DNA of 24,945 nucleotides from a virus. Made by a program: the position numbers and the translations under genes. The notes under the pieces were generated by a model. That model did no database searches and was not told the origin of the DNA. It saw only the letters and a list, made by a program, of their open reading frames with translations. This document shows, in pieces, positions 15,455 through 22,408 of this stretch. The stretch is taken from IMG/VR virus record IMGVR_UViG_3300044645_001881, positions 1 through 24,945 of that record; one strand, given 5' to 3'. The stretch's first letter is position 1, and every line of letters starts with the position of its first letter.

Positions 15455-16066
15455 ATGAACGCACACACCCGCCGCCAACCCTTGGAGCTCGGCTTCGGCT
15501 GGCTCGTCTACCCCGTGCTCGGCATCATCGCCGTGATCCTCGCGCTCAGCCTCTTCGGCTGCTCGGGCTCGCAGGTCGGGCCGTCATGGGAGAAGGACCC
15601 CACCGGCGCGGTCAAGTCCCGGAGCACGGACGCTCCCAACCGCGTCAGCCTGTCCAAGGCGGGCGAGACGTGGGACACCGAAAGCTCGGTGCCCGGCTCT
15701 TACGTCGAGATGTTCGACGAGAACGGAAACGCCGTGGCGTCGCTTGGCCCCAAGTCCCGCGTGATGATCTTCCCCTTCTTCGGGAAGGAAGCCAAGATCG
15801 CCAGCGACACCGACGTGACTTTCACCGTGAAGAAGGCGATCATGCCGGACGGCACCCAGCTCGAAGGGTTCACCTTCTCGACGCTGGCCTCGCCCGTCGT
15901 CAAGGCTCAGAACGAAGTCTGGGACAGGCTCGGCCCGATCCTGATCGCGCGTGATGCACGGGCGGCGGAAACCCTGCTCTCGGACAACGAAGCCGTCGCC
16001 AAGATCGTTGAAGCCGTCGGGCCGGGCGTGATCGACGTGCTGAAGCTCATCGCCGGGGGGTTCTAA
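15455..16066 (+). CDS. lipoprotein, possible outer-membrane lysis factor
   Basis: A 203-residue product. The ATG at 15455 follows AAGGGA (15444-15449). Residues about 16-35 are hydrophobic and end in a lipobox (LFGC, Cys36), so the mature protein should be lipid-anchored at Cys36. The rest is soluble: a beta-rich part (SYVEMFDENGNAVASLGPKS onward) and a helical C-terminal part (EAVAKIVEAVGPGVIDVLKL). As the last gene of the membrane-active cluster it could play an outer-membrane spanin role, but it is much longer than typical o-spanins. The alternative is a surface lipoprotein affecting superinfection. Confidence 0.55.
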   Translation: MNAHTRRQPLELGFGWLVYPVLGIIAVILALSLFGCSGSQVGPSWEKDPTGAVKSRSTDAPNRVSLSKAGETWDTESSVPGSYVEMFDENGNAVASLGPKSRVMIFPFFGKEAKIASDTDVTFTVKKAIMPDGTQLEGFTFSTLASPVVKAQNEVWDRLGPILIARDARAAETLLSDNEAVAKIVEAVGPGVIDVLKLIAGGF

Positions 16067-16434
16067 TGACGGCCCTCCCGGATGTCCGGAGCATGATGGG
16101 CGACGTGATCGGCCTGCTCGGTCGATCCATCACCTACCGCCGCATCGTGCCCGGCGCGTACAACACGACGACCCTCGCCCAAGCCATCACCGCGACGGAC
16201 TGGACGGTCAACGCCGTCCGCAACCCGTCAGCCACCCGCACCGGCGGGCCCAAAGACGCTCTCTCACACGAATTCATCATCCGCGCGACGGACCTCAACA
16301 CAGCCGCGGGCTCCACGTATACCCCGGACGCGAACGACCGCATCGTTGACGACGCAACCGTCTTCAAGATCACGCGGGCCGAACGCTCGGCCGACGGGCT
16401 CGCGTGGGTCATCTCCGCCCAAACCCTGAAGTGA
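16066..16434 (+). CDS. neck / head-tail connector protein
   Basis: A 122-residue product whose start overlaps the previous stop (TAATG). The N-terminal helix (LPDVRSMMGDVIGLLG) is followed by a beta barrel-like domain with SITYRRIVPGAYNTTT. The closing pattern IVDDATVFKITRAERSADGL is common in head-tail joining (stopper) proteins, which carry a damage-prone loop and a terminal strand. The position before tail-terminator and tube genes fits. It would close the portal and attach the tail. No specific family name is claimed. Confidence 0.55.
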   Translation: MTALPDVRSMMGDVIGLLGRSITYRRIVPGAYNTTTLAQAITATDWTVNAVRNPSATRTGGPKDALSHEFIIRATDLNTAAGSTYTPDANDRIVDDATVFKITRAERSADGLAWVISAQTLK

Positions 16435-16438
16435 ACCC

Positions 16439-16939
16439 ATGCCAGTATCCGGCACCGTACATATCGACCTTGTGATCGTCCTGCGGATGTTCGCCGCGCG
16501 TCTGGCGACGGTCGCAAACGTGACGATGCTCCACCTCGGGCTCGCGCCGGCCGAGTCCGGCGACAGCACGCAGGTTGTCCGCGTCCAGAACATGACGCTC
16601 GACTGGGCAGACGGCCGGTCGATGGACGGCATGGAGGAATCGGCAACGCTCGGCATGGAACTGACGTTCATCGGCACCAAGGACGCGGAGGGCGGCGGGC
16701 TGAACACCGTCGCGATGATGTTCAACAGGATCAAACAGGCCCTTGACCGCGAACCGCTGACCGACGCAACGACCTCGCACCGGGCCGACGTGCAGATCGG
16801 AAACCTCACGATCATCGACGACGCGACGGCCGAGACTGACGGCGGCGGCGATCACGGCGCTCTGCGGTGCTCCTGCACGCTCCGGGCCCGCGTCATTCGG
16901 ACCAACTCGACCGCTCTCGAGACTTCACCGCCGGTCTGA
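16439..16939 (+). CDS. probable tail terminator / tail completion protein
   Basis: A 166-residue product, four bases after the preceding stop. The order connector, this gene, tail tube is that of many siphoviruses. The fold appears alpha/beta, with a helix (NTVAMMFNRIKQALDREPLT) and a last strand with alternating residues (GALRCSCTLRARVIRTN), typical of proteins that cap the tube. The N-terminal segment (GTVHIDLVIVLRMFAARLAT) is a mixed strand and helix. Called from gene order and general shape only. Confidence 0.5.
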   Translation: MPVSGTVHIDLVIVLRMFAARLATVANVTMLHLGLAPAESGDSTQVVRVQNMTLDWADGRSMDGMEESATLGMELTFIGTKDAEGGGLNTVAMMFNRIKQALDREPLTDATTSHRADVQIGNLTIIDDATAETDGGGDHGALRCSCTLRARVIRTNSTALETSPPV

Positions 16940-16974
16940 CCCGGCATCTTCACCACCTTCGAGGACTACAACAC
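16940..16974 (+). promoter_or_regulatory. leader of the tail tube gene
   Basis: CTTCACCACCTTC followed by GAGGA (16961-16965), nine bases before the ATG at 16975. It matches the leader type seen before cement and capsid genes. Confidence 0.45.
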
Positions 16975-17460
16975 ATGGCCGCGATCAATGCCAACAACGA
17001 GCAGCAGATTTCCTTTGCGCAGGACGGGGCAACCGTCGAAGTGACCATCGGCGCCGACACCGTGACGCTCCTGCGCCCGGTGCCCGGCGGCGGCGGGATC
17101 TCTTGGACCTACGGCGGGCGCGAATCCCGGACCGACTCGGATCAGGGCGTGCTTCAGCCGCCGCTGATGGGCAACAACCGCCCGACGATGCTGACCGGCA
17201 AGTTTCGCTTTACCTCGGACACCACCGCTCAGGCGATCGAGGCGATCCTGCTCACGGAGGGGTCTGGCGGGCTGGTTCAGGAATACACCTGGGTCATCCG
17301 CAACCCGACGACCCGCGGCGGCGCGGCGGGCATCATCCACACCTTCGCAACGTGCTCGCTGGTCCCCGGGTCGCTCAAGGTGACGGCGGGCGAGCAGTTC
17401 GACGACATCGAGTTCGAGCTCTACTGCCGCGCGACCAAGCCGACGAAGGCCACGTACTGA
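16975..17460 (+). CDS. major tail (tube) protein
   Basis: A 161-residue product with its own leader and strong GAGGA, as expected for an abundant protein. It is predominantly beta: ISFAQDGATVEVTIGADTVT at the start, and a last strand pair (EQFDDIEFELYCRATKP) typical of tube proteins, which polymerise as hexameric rings around the tape measure. The loop region TYGGRESRTDSDQGVLQPPL could be the inter-ring beta hairpin. The longer in-frame start at 16867 lies inside the previous gene and is rejected. The following gene is the assembly-chaperone candidate, which supports the call. Confidence 0.72.
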   Translation: MAAINANNEQQISFAQDGATVEVTIGADTVTLLRPVPGGGGISWTYGGRESRTDSDQGVLQPPLMGNNRPTMLTGKFRFTSDTTAQAIEAILLTEGSGGLVQEYTWVIRNPTTRGGAAGIIHTFATCSLVPGSLKVTAGEQFDDIEFELYCRATKPTKATY

Positions 17461-17476
17461 ACACCGGAAGGAATCC

Positions 17477-18142
17477 ATGAAGAGTTGGTCCAAGCAAGTC
17501 ATCACGCTGCCCCCGCTTCACGAAGGCGAGCCGACGCGATCCATCACCCTGCGCCCGCTGTGGGCCATCGAAACCGACGCGATCGACGAGGCGTATCCGC
17601 GCCCCGTCCCGCCGATGGTAAAGAACCCCGCGGCCGGAAGCCTCGCCCCGAAGGTGGCCGACGAAGCAGATCCCACGCACCAGCGAGAACTCCGCAAGTG
17701 GCTGAAGTGGGTGAAGCGGGCTCAGGTGTCCGTTTCGATGCAAGCCACCGAGGAATGGACCGGCGACAAGGTGAAGGCGCTGGCAGAAAGGGCAGCGAAG
17801 TCGTTCACAAACGATGAGATCGAGCTGCTCTGGGTTCGGCTGCGAGAGCTTTCCACTGGCGAGATGATCCGGAACGCCATGACCATCATCATCTCGCCGA
17901 GCGCCGACGGCGGCGAGTCCGACAAGGGCGATTCAGTTCAGGTCCCGGAGGCGTATGCGATCACCGAGGATGGATTGATGATGCGGGCGGCAGAGCGGTT
18001 CGGGCAGAACCCCGCGACGTGGCCGAAGACGCTCAGCCCCGAAGAGCGGGCCCTGACTCTCGCAAACGAGTTGGTCCGCCGCAAGGAAGAGAACGAGCGA
18101 ATGGACGCGATCCGCGCGGCCTTGGGGATGATGGGTGTATGA
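17477..18142 (+). CDS. tail assembly chaperone-like protein
   Basis: A 221-residue product; GGAAGGA (17466-17472) precedes the ATG. It begins with a short beta part (SITLRPLWAIETDAID) and is then mostly helical, with a long charged region (LRKWLKWVKRAQVSVSMQAT) and a helical end (NELVRRKEENERMDAIRAAL). Location between tube and tape measure is the classical slot of lambda gpG/gpGT, which coats the tape measure during assembly. No slippery heptamer or overlapping T-type extension was found, so only the short form is supported. The stop overlaps the next gene (ATGA). Confidence 0.55.
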   Translation: MKSWSKQVITLPPLHEGEPTRSITLRPLWAIETDAIDEAYPRPVPPMVKNPAAGSLAPKVADEADPTHQRELRKWLKWVKRAQVSVSMQATEEWTGDKVKALAERAAKSFTNDEIELLWVRLRELSTGEMIRNAMTIIISPSADGGESDKGDSVQVPEAYAITEDGLMMRAAERFGQNPATWPKTLSPEERALTLANELVRRKEENERMDAIRAALGMMGV

Positions 18143-18879
18143 CCGTCTCAATGACCGTGAACACCAGACCACTGAAGGCGGCACTGGCCAAGGCTCGCCA
18201 AGCCGTTCCGGCGGTGCGCAAGGAAACGCTTATCGCCATCGCCAACGTCTACGGAAAGATCGTCATGGAGACGGCTCCGATCGACACCGGAAGGTTCATC
18301 GCCGGAGAAGCCCAGGGACTGAATGAAGCCGGGGCCGGGCCGTTCCCGGTCCAGAAGGTCAAGGCGGCGGGCTACTCGCAGAAGCGGCGCGACGAGATCA
18401 CGCGGATGCTTGAGGCTCAGCTTGAATGGTGGCGATACCAGAAGAACCGACTCGAAGCAAGAGGCGTCCGATCAATCGCTACGGGCAAGCAGTCGAAGGA
18501 CTACACGCTGGCAGTCAAGAACTATCAGCGGTGCATCAAGTATCTGGCGGAGTGGCGAGCCTCCGAGGGCACCGGAGCGGTCATCGGGCTCCAGTTCTGG
18601 CAGCGTTTGAAAGAGGCCAAGCGTCGGAAAGACCAGAACCCGGACATGGTGCTGACTCGCGCGTACTCAAGGGTTTACGGAGGCAAGGGCCGACTCATCC
18701 AGTACAACGGTCGGGAGGTGCTTTCGCTTCGCAACCTCGAACCCCATGCCTACATCGTGGAGCACAACACGCGGGTTCGGGCCAACGCACTTAGGGCTAT
18801 GGCGGGAACGGTAAAAAAGGTTTCTCAGGCGTATACAAAGCAGATGGCAGCTGCTTCGGGATTGAGCGTCACGGGCTAG
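18139..18879 (+). CDS. HK97 gp10-like tail completion protein with a long insertion
   Basis: A 246-residue product. The hallmark TAPIDTGRFIAGEA (about 45-60) is the core motif of HK97 gp10-type proteins, and the end of that fold reappears near residue 210 (HAYIVEHNTRVRANALRAMA). Between them lie about 150 residues of basic, helical sequence (EAQLEWWRYQKNRLEARGVR onward), so the protein is much longer than the roughly 110-150 of ordinary members. The gene normally precedes the tube gene, whereas here it follows the chaperone. Base composition falls from about here on. The upstream in-frame start at 18019 lies within the chaperone gene and is rejected. Confidence 0.6.
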   Translation: MTVSMTVNTRPLKAALAKARQAVPAVRKETLIAIANVYGKIVMETAPIDTGRFIAGEAQGLNEAGAGPFPVQKVKAAGYSQKRRDEITRMLEAQLEWWRYQKNRLEARGVRSIATGKQSKDYTLAVKNYQRCIKYLAEWRASEGTGAVIGLQFWQRLKEAKRRKDQNPDMVLTRAYSRVYGGKGRLIQYNGREVLSLRNLEPHAYIVEHNTRVRANALRAMAGTVKKVSQAYTKQMAAASGLSVTG

Positions 18880-19309
18880 GCGTCAAAGTTGGGGATTTGA
18901 GTTCGATCCTCTGTCTCTCCAAATCGCGTTCAATCAGCGTGGTTGCACCGCGAACGATCGCCACAAGGACCCATGCGATGAGTGCCGCCCAAAGCGCTCC
19001 CGACAGGACGCCGTTTCTGATGGTCTTCCGCAGGCTAGATCGCGGCATGGTGTCAGCAAGAACAGACATCTGCCTTTCAAGCGATTGAGACAGGTTGTTC
19101 AAGTAAATCGAAGTGCGCTCGCTCGCTTCAGTGCTGCGATCAACAGCGGCGATCAAGTCAGGGTCAGCAGGAACAAAATGGTTCACGTCCCAGACCGTCC
19201 AACCTTGCGACTTCAGCTCCGAGGCGGCCTGCTCCGGAGTGTCGGCATAGATCGTCTGCCAGTGAGCTTTCGTCTGGCGGTTTGAAATCTCGGCGATCCA
19301 CTTTTTCAC
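18869..19309 (-). CDS. minus-strand moron: membrane-anchored protein of unknown function
   Basis: A 146-residue product starting at GTG 19309, six bases after GGAGGG (19316-19321 on this strand). The longer ATG start at 19366 lacks such a site. An N-terminal soluble domain (KKWIAEISNRQTKAHWQTIY, then ADTPEQAASELKSQGWTVWD) is followed by a helical linker, one TM helix (VLSGALWAALIAWVLVAIV) and a charged tail. It is the only reverse gene in the window, converges on and overlaps the gp10-like gene by 11 bases, and may have its own promoter. These are features of morons, which often serve lysogenic conversion or superinfection exclusion. Function unknown. Confidence 0.65.
   Translation of the reverse strand: MKKWIAEISNRQTKAHWQTIYADTPEQAASELKSQGWTVWDVNHFVPADPDLIAAVDRSTEASERTSIYLNNLSQSLERQMSVLADTMPRSSLRKTIRNGVLSGALWAALIAWVLVAIVRGATTLIERDLERQRIELKSPTLTPSP
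18897..18921 (+). other. tRNA 3'-end-like sequence (T-arm plus acceptor strand)
   Basis: TTGAG, then loop TTCGATC (fits TTCRANY), then CTCTG, TCTCTCC and A. Three of five stem pairs are canonical, one is G-T and one is mismatched. There is no matching 5' half and no D-arm, so this is not a tRNA gene. It may be a trace of a tRNA-targeted attachment site, or chance. Confidence 0.2.
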
Positions 19310-19337
19310 GAGTATCCCTCCGGCCCATCCCCGATCG

Positions 19338-19366
19338 AGCGTAACCGACCCGGCTGCCAAAGCCAA
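19338..19366 (-). promoter_or_regulatory. possible sigma-70-type promoter for the moron
   Basis: On the minus strand TTGGCT (four of six to TTGACA) and TACGCT (three of six to TATAAT) are separated by exactly 17 bases. A start near 19331 would leave a leader of about 20 bases containing the GGAGGG ribosome site. The match is weak and the host consensus is unknown. Confidence 0.25.
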
Positions 19367-19380
19367 GGGAAATCGTCCAC

Positions 19381-20481
19381 ATGCCCGACCTTCATACTAA
19401 CCTGATCCTGAACGACAAGCAGTTTTCGGACGGCCTTCGCCGTGCGGAAAGCGGGCTTGGGAGGTTCGCATCCCAAGTCAAAGGGTTCTCCGGCGGGTTG
19501 AAGTCTGCTCTGGGGTTGGCCGGTATCGGAACCACAATCGGAGCGGTGGTCGATGCGTTCTCGAAGATGAAGGACGCGCAGACCCGCGTGAACGCCGGCG
19601 TCGGCTCGTTCGAAGACAAGTGGACGACCTCGCGCGGAGCAGTGTCGAACATCCTCGCAGAACTCCCCCTCATCGGCCAGATGCTTGACCGCATTGACCG
19701 TTCGTGGGGTGGGTTTGAAGAGGGCCGAGTCCGCGATGACGCGACGAACCGCGGGCGTTCGGTAATGTCCGGGCTAAATGAACAGCTTGAAATTGCCCGC
19801 GCTCAAACCGACGAACGGCGCGAACAGATCCGGTTGCAACAGGAAGACCGGCAAATCGTCTCCGAGATTGTGCAGATTGAGAAGGCCTCGGGGGAGTATC
19901 AGGGCAAGCTTCGTTCTGTCTCTTACGAGCTGTTCAACCTTCGCATGAAGGATCTTCAGATCCGGCAACAGGCCGCCGCGATTGAGAAGCAAGCCGCCGC
20001 TGACCTCAAGATTCAGGCCCTAGAGAAAGCGAAGCTCAACTCGGAAGTCGGGTTTCAGGAAAGCATGTTTTCCGAACAGACTTCGATTTTGCGAGAACTC
20101 GGAAAGACCGACGAGGCCGACCGCCGCGAGATTGAGCAGCGCCGCCGCCAGATGCTGCGAAACATCTGGAACGACCCAACGCTTGAGCCGTACTCCGACG
20201 AAGTACGCCGGCGTTCAGACGAGGTGAACCGCATCGCTGCCGAAAGGCTTCAGATCCTCAATGAGAAGTCGGTCAAAGACCAGTACGCGCGAAGCGTTTC
20301 TGGTGCGGGCTTGGATTCTGGAACCTTGGGGCAGATGTTTTTCAGTCGAACGTCAGATTCGCAGGCAATCGCCAAGCGGGCGGCAGAGGCCGCCGAACGC
20401 CAGGCGAAGGAATCGGCAAGGCATACGGACATGCTTCGACAAATCGAGAGGAACACAGCAAGGAACAACGGTTACGCTTGA
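19381..20481 (+). CDS. short tape measure protein
   Basis: A 366-residue product. AAGGGA (19364-19369) precedes the ATG at some distance. The N-terminus (FSDGLRRAESGLGRFASQVK, then GFSGGLKSALGLAGIGTTIG with a hydrophobic helix) and the C-terminus (KESARHTDMLRQIERNTARN) are typical ends of tape measure proteins. The middle is one long Gln/Glu/Arg-rich helix. At about 1.5 angstrom per residue the tail would be near 55 nm. Its G+C is lower than that of its neighbours (28 of 60 in the line at 20041), suggesting a separate origin together with the moron and part of the gp10-like gene. Confidence 0.72.
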   Translation: MPDLHTNLILNDKQFSDGLRRAESGLGRFASQVKGFSGGLKSALGLAGIGTTIGAVVDAFSKMKDAQTRVNAGVGSFEDKWTTSRGAVSNILAELPLIGQMLDRIDRSWGGFEEGRVRDDATNRGRSVMSGLNEQLEIARAQTDERREQIRLQQEDRQIVSEIVQIEKASGEYQGKLRSVSYELFNLRMKDLQIRQQAAAIEKQAAADLKIQALEKAKLNSEVGFQESMFSEQTSILRELGKTDEADRREIEQRRRQMLRNIWNDPTLEPYSDEVRRRSDEVNRIAAERLQILNEKSVKDQYARSVSGAGLDSGTLGQMFFSRTSDSQAIAKRAAEAAERQAKESARHTDMLRQIERNTARNNGYA

Positions 20482-20547
20482 CCCGGCGATCCCGGTGCTG
20501 GCCGGATTCCTCTACCCCTCACTTCTTCGACTACGGAAACACGCGCG

Positions 20548-21408
20548 ATGCCGATCCAAGCCTTCGAGGTTGACGACGCCGACCACGCATCCACGCTCTC
20601 GCTCGGGCGTGAGGGACGCACCGGGCGGCGCTGGTTCCGCGTCAACACCGGGCGCGTCAAGGAAGCCGCCACCGCTACGGGCATCCCGAACATCGGGGAC
20701 CAGTGGGAGACGGTCGGGCCGCTCTCCAACCTGCTCGTCACGAACATCGGGCCGGTCGATGTCTGGTCGCACAAGGCCGGAGCGACGGACGACACCCGCG
20801 GCTGGTCCTACGTGCCCGTGGACTACGCCGAGCCTTCGGTGCTCGGATCCGCCGGCACGATGACGCCGCCGATCGGGGCCGCGATCAACTACACGCTGTA
20901 CCGCCGCTCGCTGAACACGGTGACCGTCGGTCGCGGCCTGAAGTTCGACGCCAACGACCCCAGCCCGACGGCGATGCCCGCATGGTCTGGCATCACGGTA
21001 GAGGCCGACACAAACGGCGCTCTCCGCGTGGCGCTCGGCGACGGGATGCCCAAGCAGGTCGCGGTACGAACCGCCGAGGTGCATCTCTTCAGGCCGCTGG
21101 TCAACCCGTTCGACGAAGACGCTCTTGATGCCCTTGCGGACGACACCGCCGTCAACTCCGACACCGTGGTTCTGCCCCCGGTCTACCCCTCCGCGCGGAC
21201 CCGCTCGTTCACGAAGGGCCGGCTTCTGTTCCTTGGATACGACCTCAGCTTCGAGAAAGACCTCTGGCACGCGACCCTTCAGTTTGAGATCGGGCAGAAT
21301 CACTTCTACTACTGGGCGAACGTGGACGAGAACGGCGTGCCCGAAGGCCAGAAGGTCTACGCATCCAAGCGGTACCGTAACGCGGCCATGACGGGGATAC
21401 TCGCATGA
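20548..21408 (+). CDS. tail tip protein, distal tail or hub candidate
   Basis: A 286-residue product that is mainly beta. It opens with a possible binding domain (DHASTLSLGREGRTGRRWFR) and has a central YTLYRRSLNTVTVGRGLKFD. The C-terminal domain contains FLGYDLSFEKDLWHATLQFE and FYYWANVDENGVPEG. The position directly after the tape measure is that of distal tail or hub proteins. No catalytic motif was found. The 66-base spacer before it includes CCCTCACTTCTTCGACTAC, similar to other leaders, but only a weak GGA ribosome site. The function is inferred from gene order. Confidence 0.5.
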   Translation: MPIQAFEVDDADHASTLSLGREGRTGRRWFRVNTGRVKEAATATGIPNIGDQWETVGPLSNLLVTNIGPVDVWSHKAGATDDTRGWSYVPVDYAEPSVLGSAGTMTPPIGAAINYTLYRRSLNTVTVGRGLKFDANDPSPTAMPAWSGITVEADTNGALRVALGDGMPKQVAVRTAEVHLFRPLVNPFDEDALDALADDTAVNSDTVVLPPVYPSARTRSFTKGRLLFLGYDLSFEKDLWHATLQFEIGQNHFYYWANVDENGVPEGQKVYASKRYRNAAMTGILA

Positions 21409-21938
21409 CGATGACACCGCCAAAACGAGTGCGCCCGAACGATCCGGTCCGCGCCGAGGATCATAACTCGATCGTGGAGTACCTTGAACAGCTCACCCGG
21501 CTTCGGCTGGGCACGGGCCTGTCCGGCCGCTTCGACGCGCAAGGCGGCTTGCAGCTCGCTCTCGCGTTCAATTCCCTCGCGTCGAACGTTCACCCCGCGA
21601 TCATTCTTCGCGTCAACGGATCAGCCACGACGCCGACGGGACCGATCGTCGCAAGCGGCGTGGTCTATACCGCAGGCGTCATCGGCCGGTTCAGCGAGCC
21701 AAGCCCAGGCGTCTTCACGGGGCAGGTTCTGAGCGACGTACTGCCCGCCTACGGCCGCCAGGTCAAAGGCCCCGAAGCCGATGTCCTCATGGTCCGCCCG
21801 GCCGAGGTGGGCTCCTTTTGCCTCATCATCACCACCATGCGACCCGAGGGCGAGGGCAACCCCGTCGGCGAGCTGTGCCTGATCCCCGGCGGCACTCGCG
21901 GCGAGACGCCGTACGCCGAATCCTGCTCCGCTTCCTGA
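21405..21938 (+). CDS. tail fibre adaptor-like protein
   Basis: A 177-residue product coupled to the previous gene by ATGA. The N-terminal segment PPKRVRPNDPVRAEDHNSIV is a widespread motif at the start of small phage structural proteins encoded among fibre genes. The remainder is beta-rich with a Gly/Pro-rich end and two Cys (SFCLIITTMRP, GELCLIPGG). It probably links the tail tip to the adhesin genes downstream. No enzymatic features. Confidence 0.5.
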   Translation: MTMTPPKRVRPNDPVRAEDHNSIVEYLEQLTRLRLGTGLSGRFDAQGGLQLALAFNSLASNVHPAIILRVNGSATTPTGPIVASGVVYTAGVIGRFSEPSPGVFTGQVLSDVLPAYGRQVKGPEADVLMVRPAEVGSFCLIITTMRPEGEGNPVGELCLIPGGTRGETPYAESCSAS

Positions 21939-21946
21939 GCCACACC

Positions 21947-22408
21947 ATGCCAACGCTCGTGAACCGCAAAGAGACTGTGACCGGCAACTTCCGGCTCGAC
22001 AACACCGTCGGGCGGCTGCTGATCCCCGTGACGGGCGCCGACGGCGTGATCGTCACCGCGTCTCGAGAGTTTGGCTCCGCGTGGTCCACGGTCGTCCTCT
22101 CGGTCAAGCGCGTTTCTGGCATCGGCAACGTCTCGCGGGACTTCGCCACGGCCAAAACCATCGCGGCGGGCGGCGGACAGGTCAGCCTGACGCCGGACGA
22201 CCTCGCGGGCGTGGACTGGATCGAGGTGGCGTACTCGTCGGGCGCGGCGGAAGCGTCCGGCACGACGGCGATGATCGGGGTGGCGACGAACGTCATGCTC
22301 GACGGGCACGTCTCACCCCCGCCGCCGGCAGAGTCTTCCAGTTCATCGTCCGGTATGACCTTTGACGAGGTCGCTTCCCTTGCGGCCTTCGCCGGAGACT
22401 TCGCATGA
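21947..22408 (+). CDS. small beta protein, paralogue A flanking the adhesin
   Basis: A 153-residue product; the ATG at 21947 lies eight bases after the previous stop, with no clear ribosome site. The in-frame start at 21818 would run through the adaptor gene and is rejected. It shares REFGSxWxTxVLSVKR and SSGAxEASGTTA with the protein at 23743-24198, so the two are paralogues. A Pro/Ser-rich linker and a short helix (MTFDEVASLAAFAGDF) end it. It is coupled by ATGA to the polyglycine adhesin. It may be a base or cap protein for fibres. Function unknown. Confidence 0.55.
   Translation: MPTLVNRKETVTGNFRLDNTVGRLLIPVTGADGVIVTASREFGSAWSTVVLSVKRVSGIGNVSRDFATAKTIAAGGGQVSLTPDDLAGVDWIEVAYSSGAAEASGTTAMIGVATNVMLDGHVSPPPPAESSSSSSGMTFDEVASLAAFAGDFA

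Noticed and set aside
17477-18142. Programmed frameshift in the tail assembly chaperone
   Set aside because: No slippery heptamer was found near the end, and the overlapping next frame has the gp10-type APIDTG motif rather than a chaperone extension.
18880-18921. Complete tRNA gene
   Set aside because: Only a T-arm-like and acceptor-like 3' part exists; no complementary 5' acceptor strand, D-arm or anticodon arm upstream.
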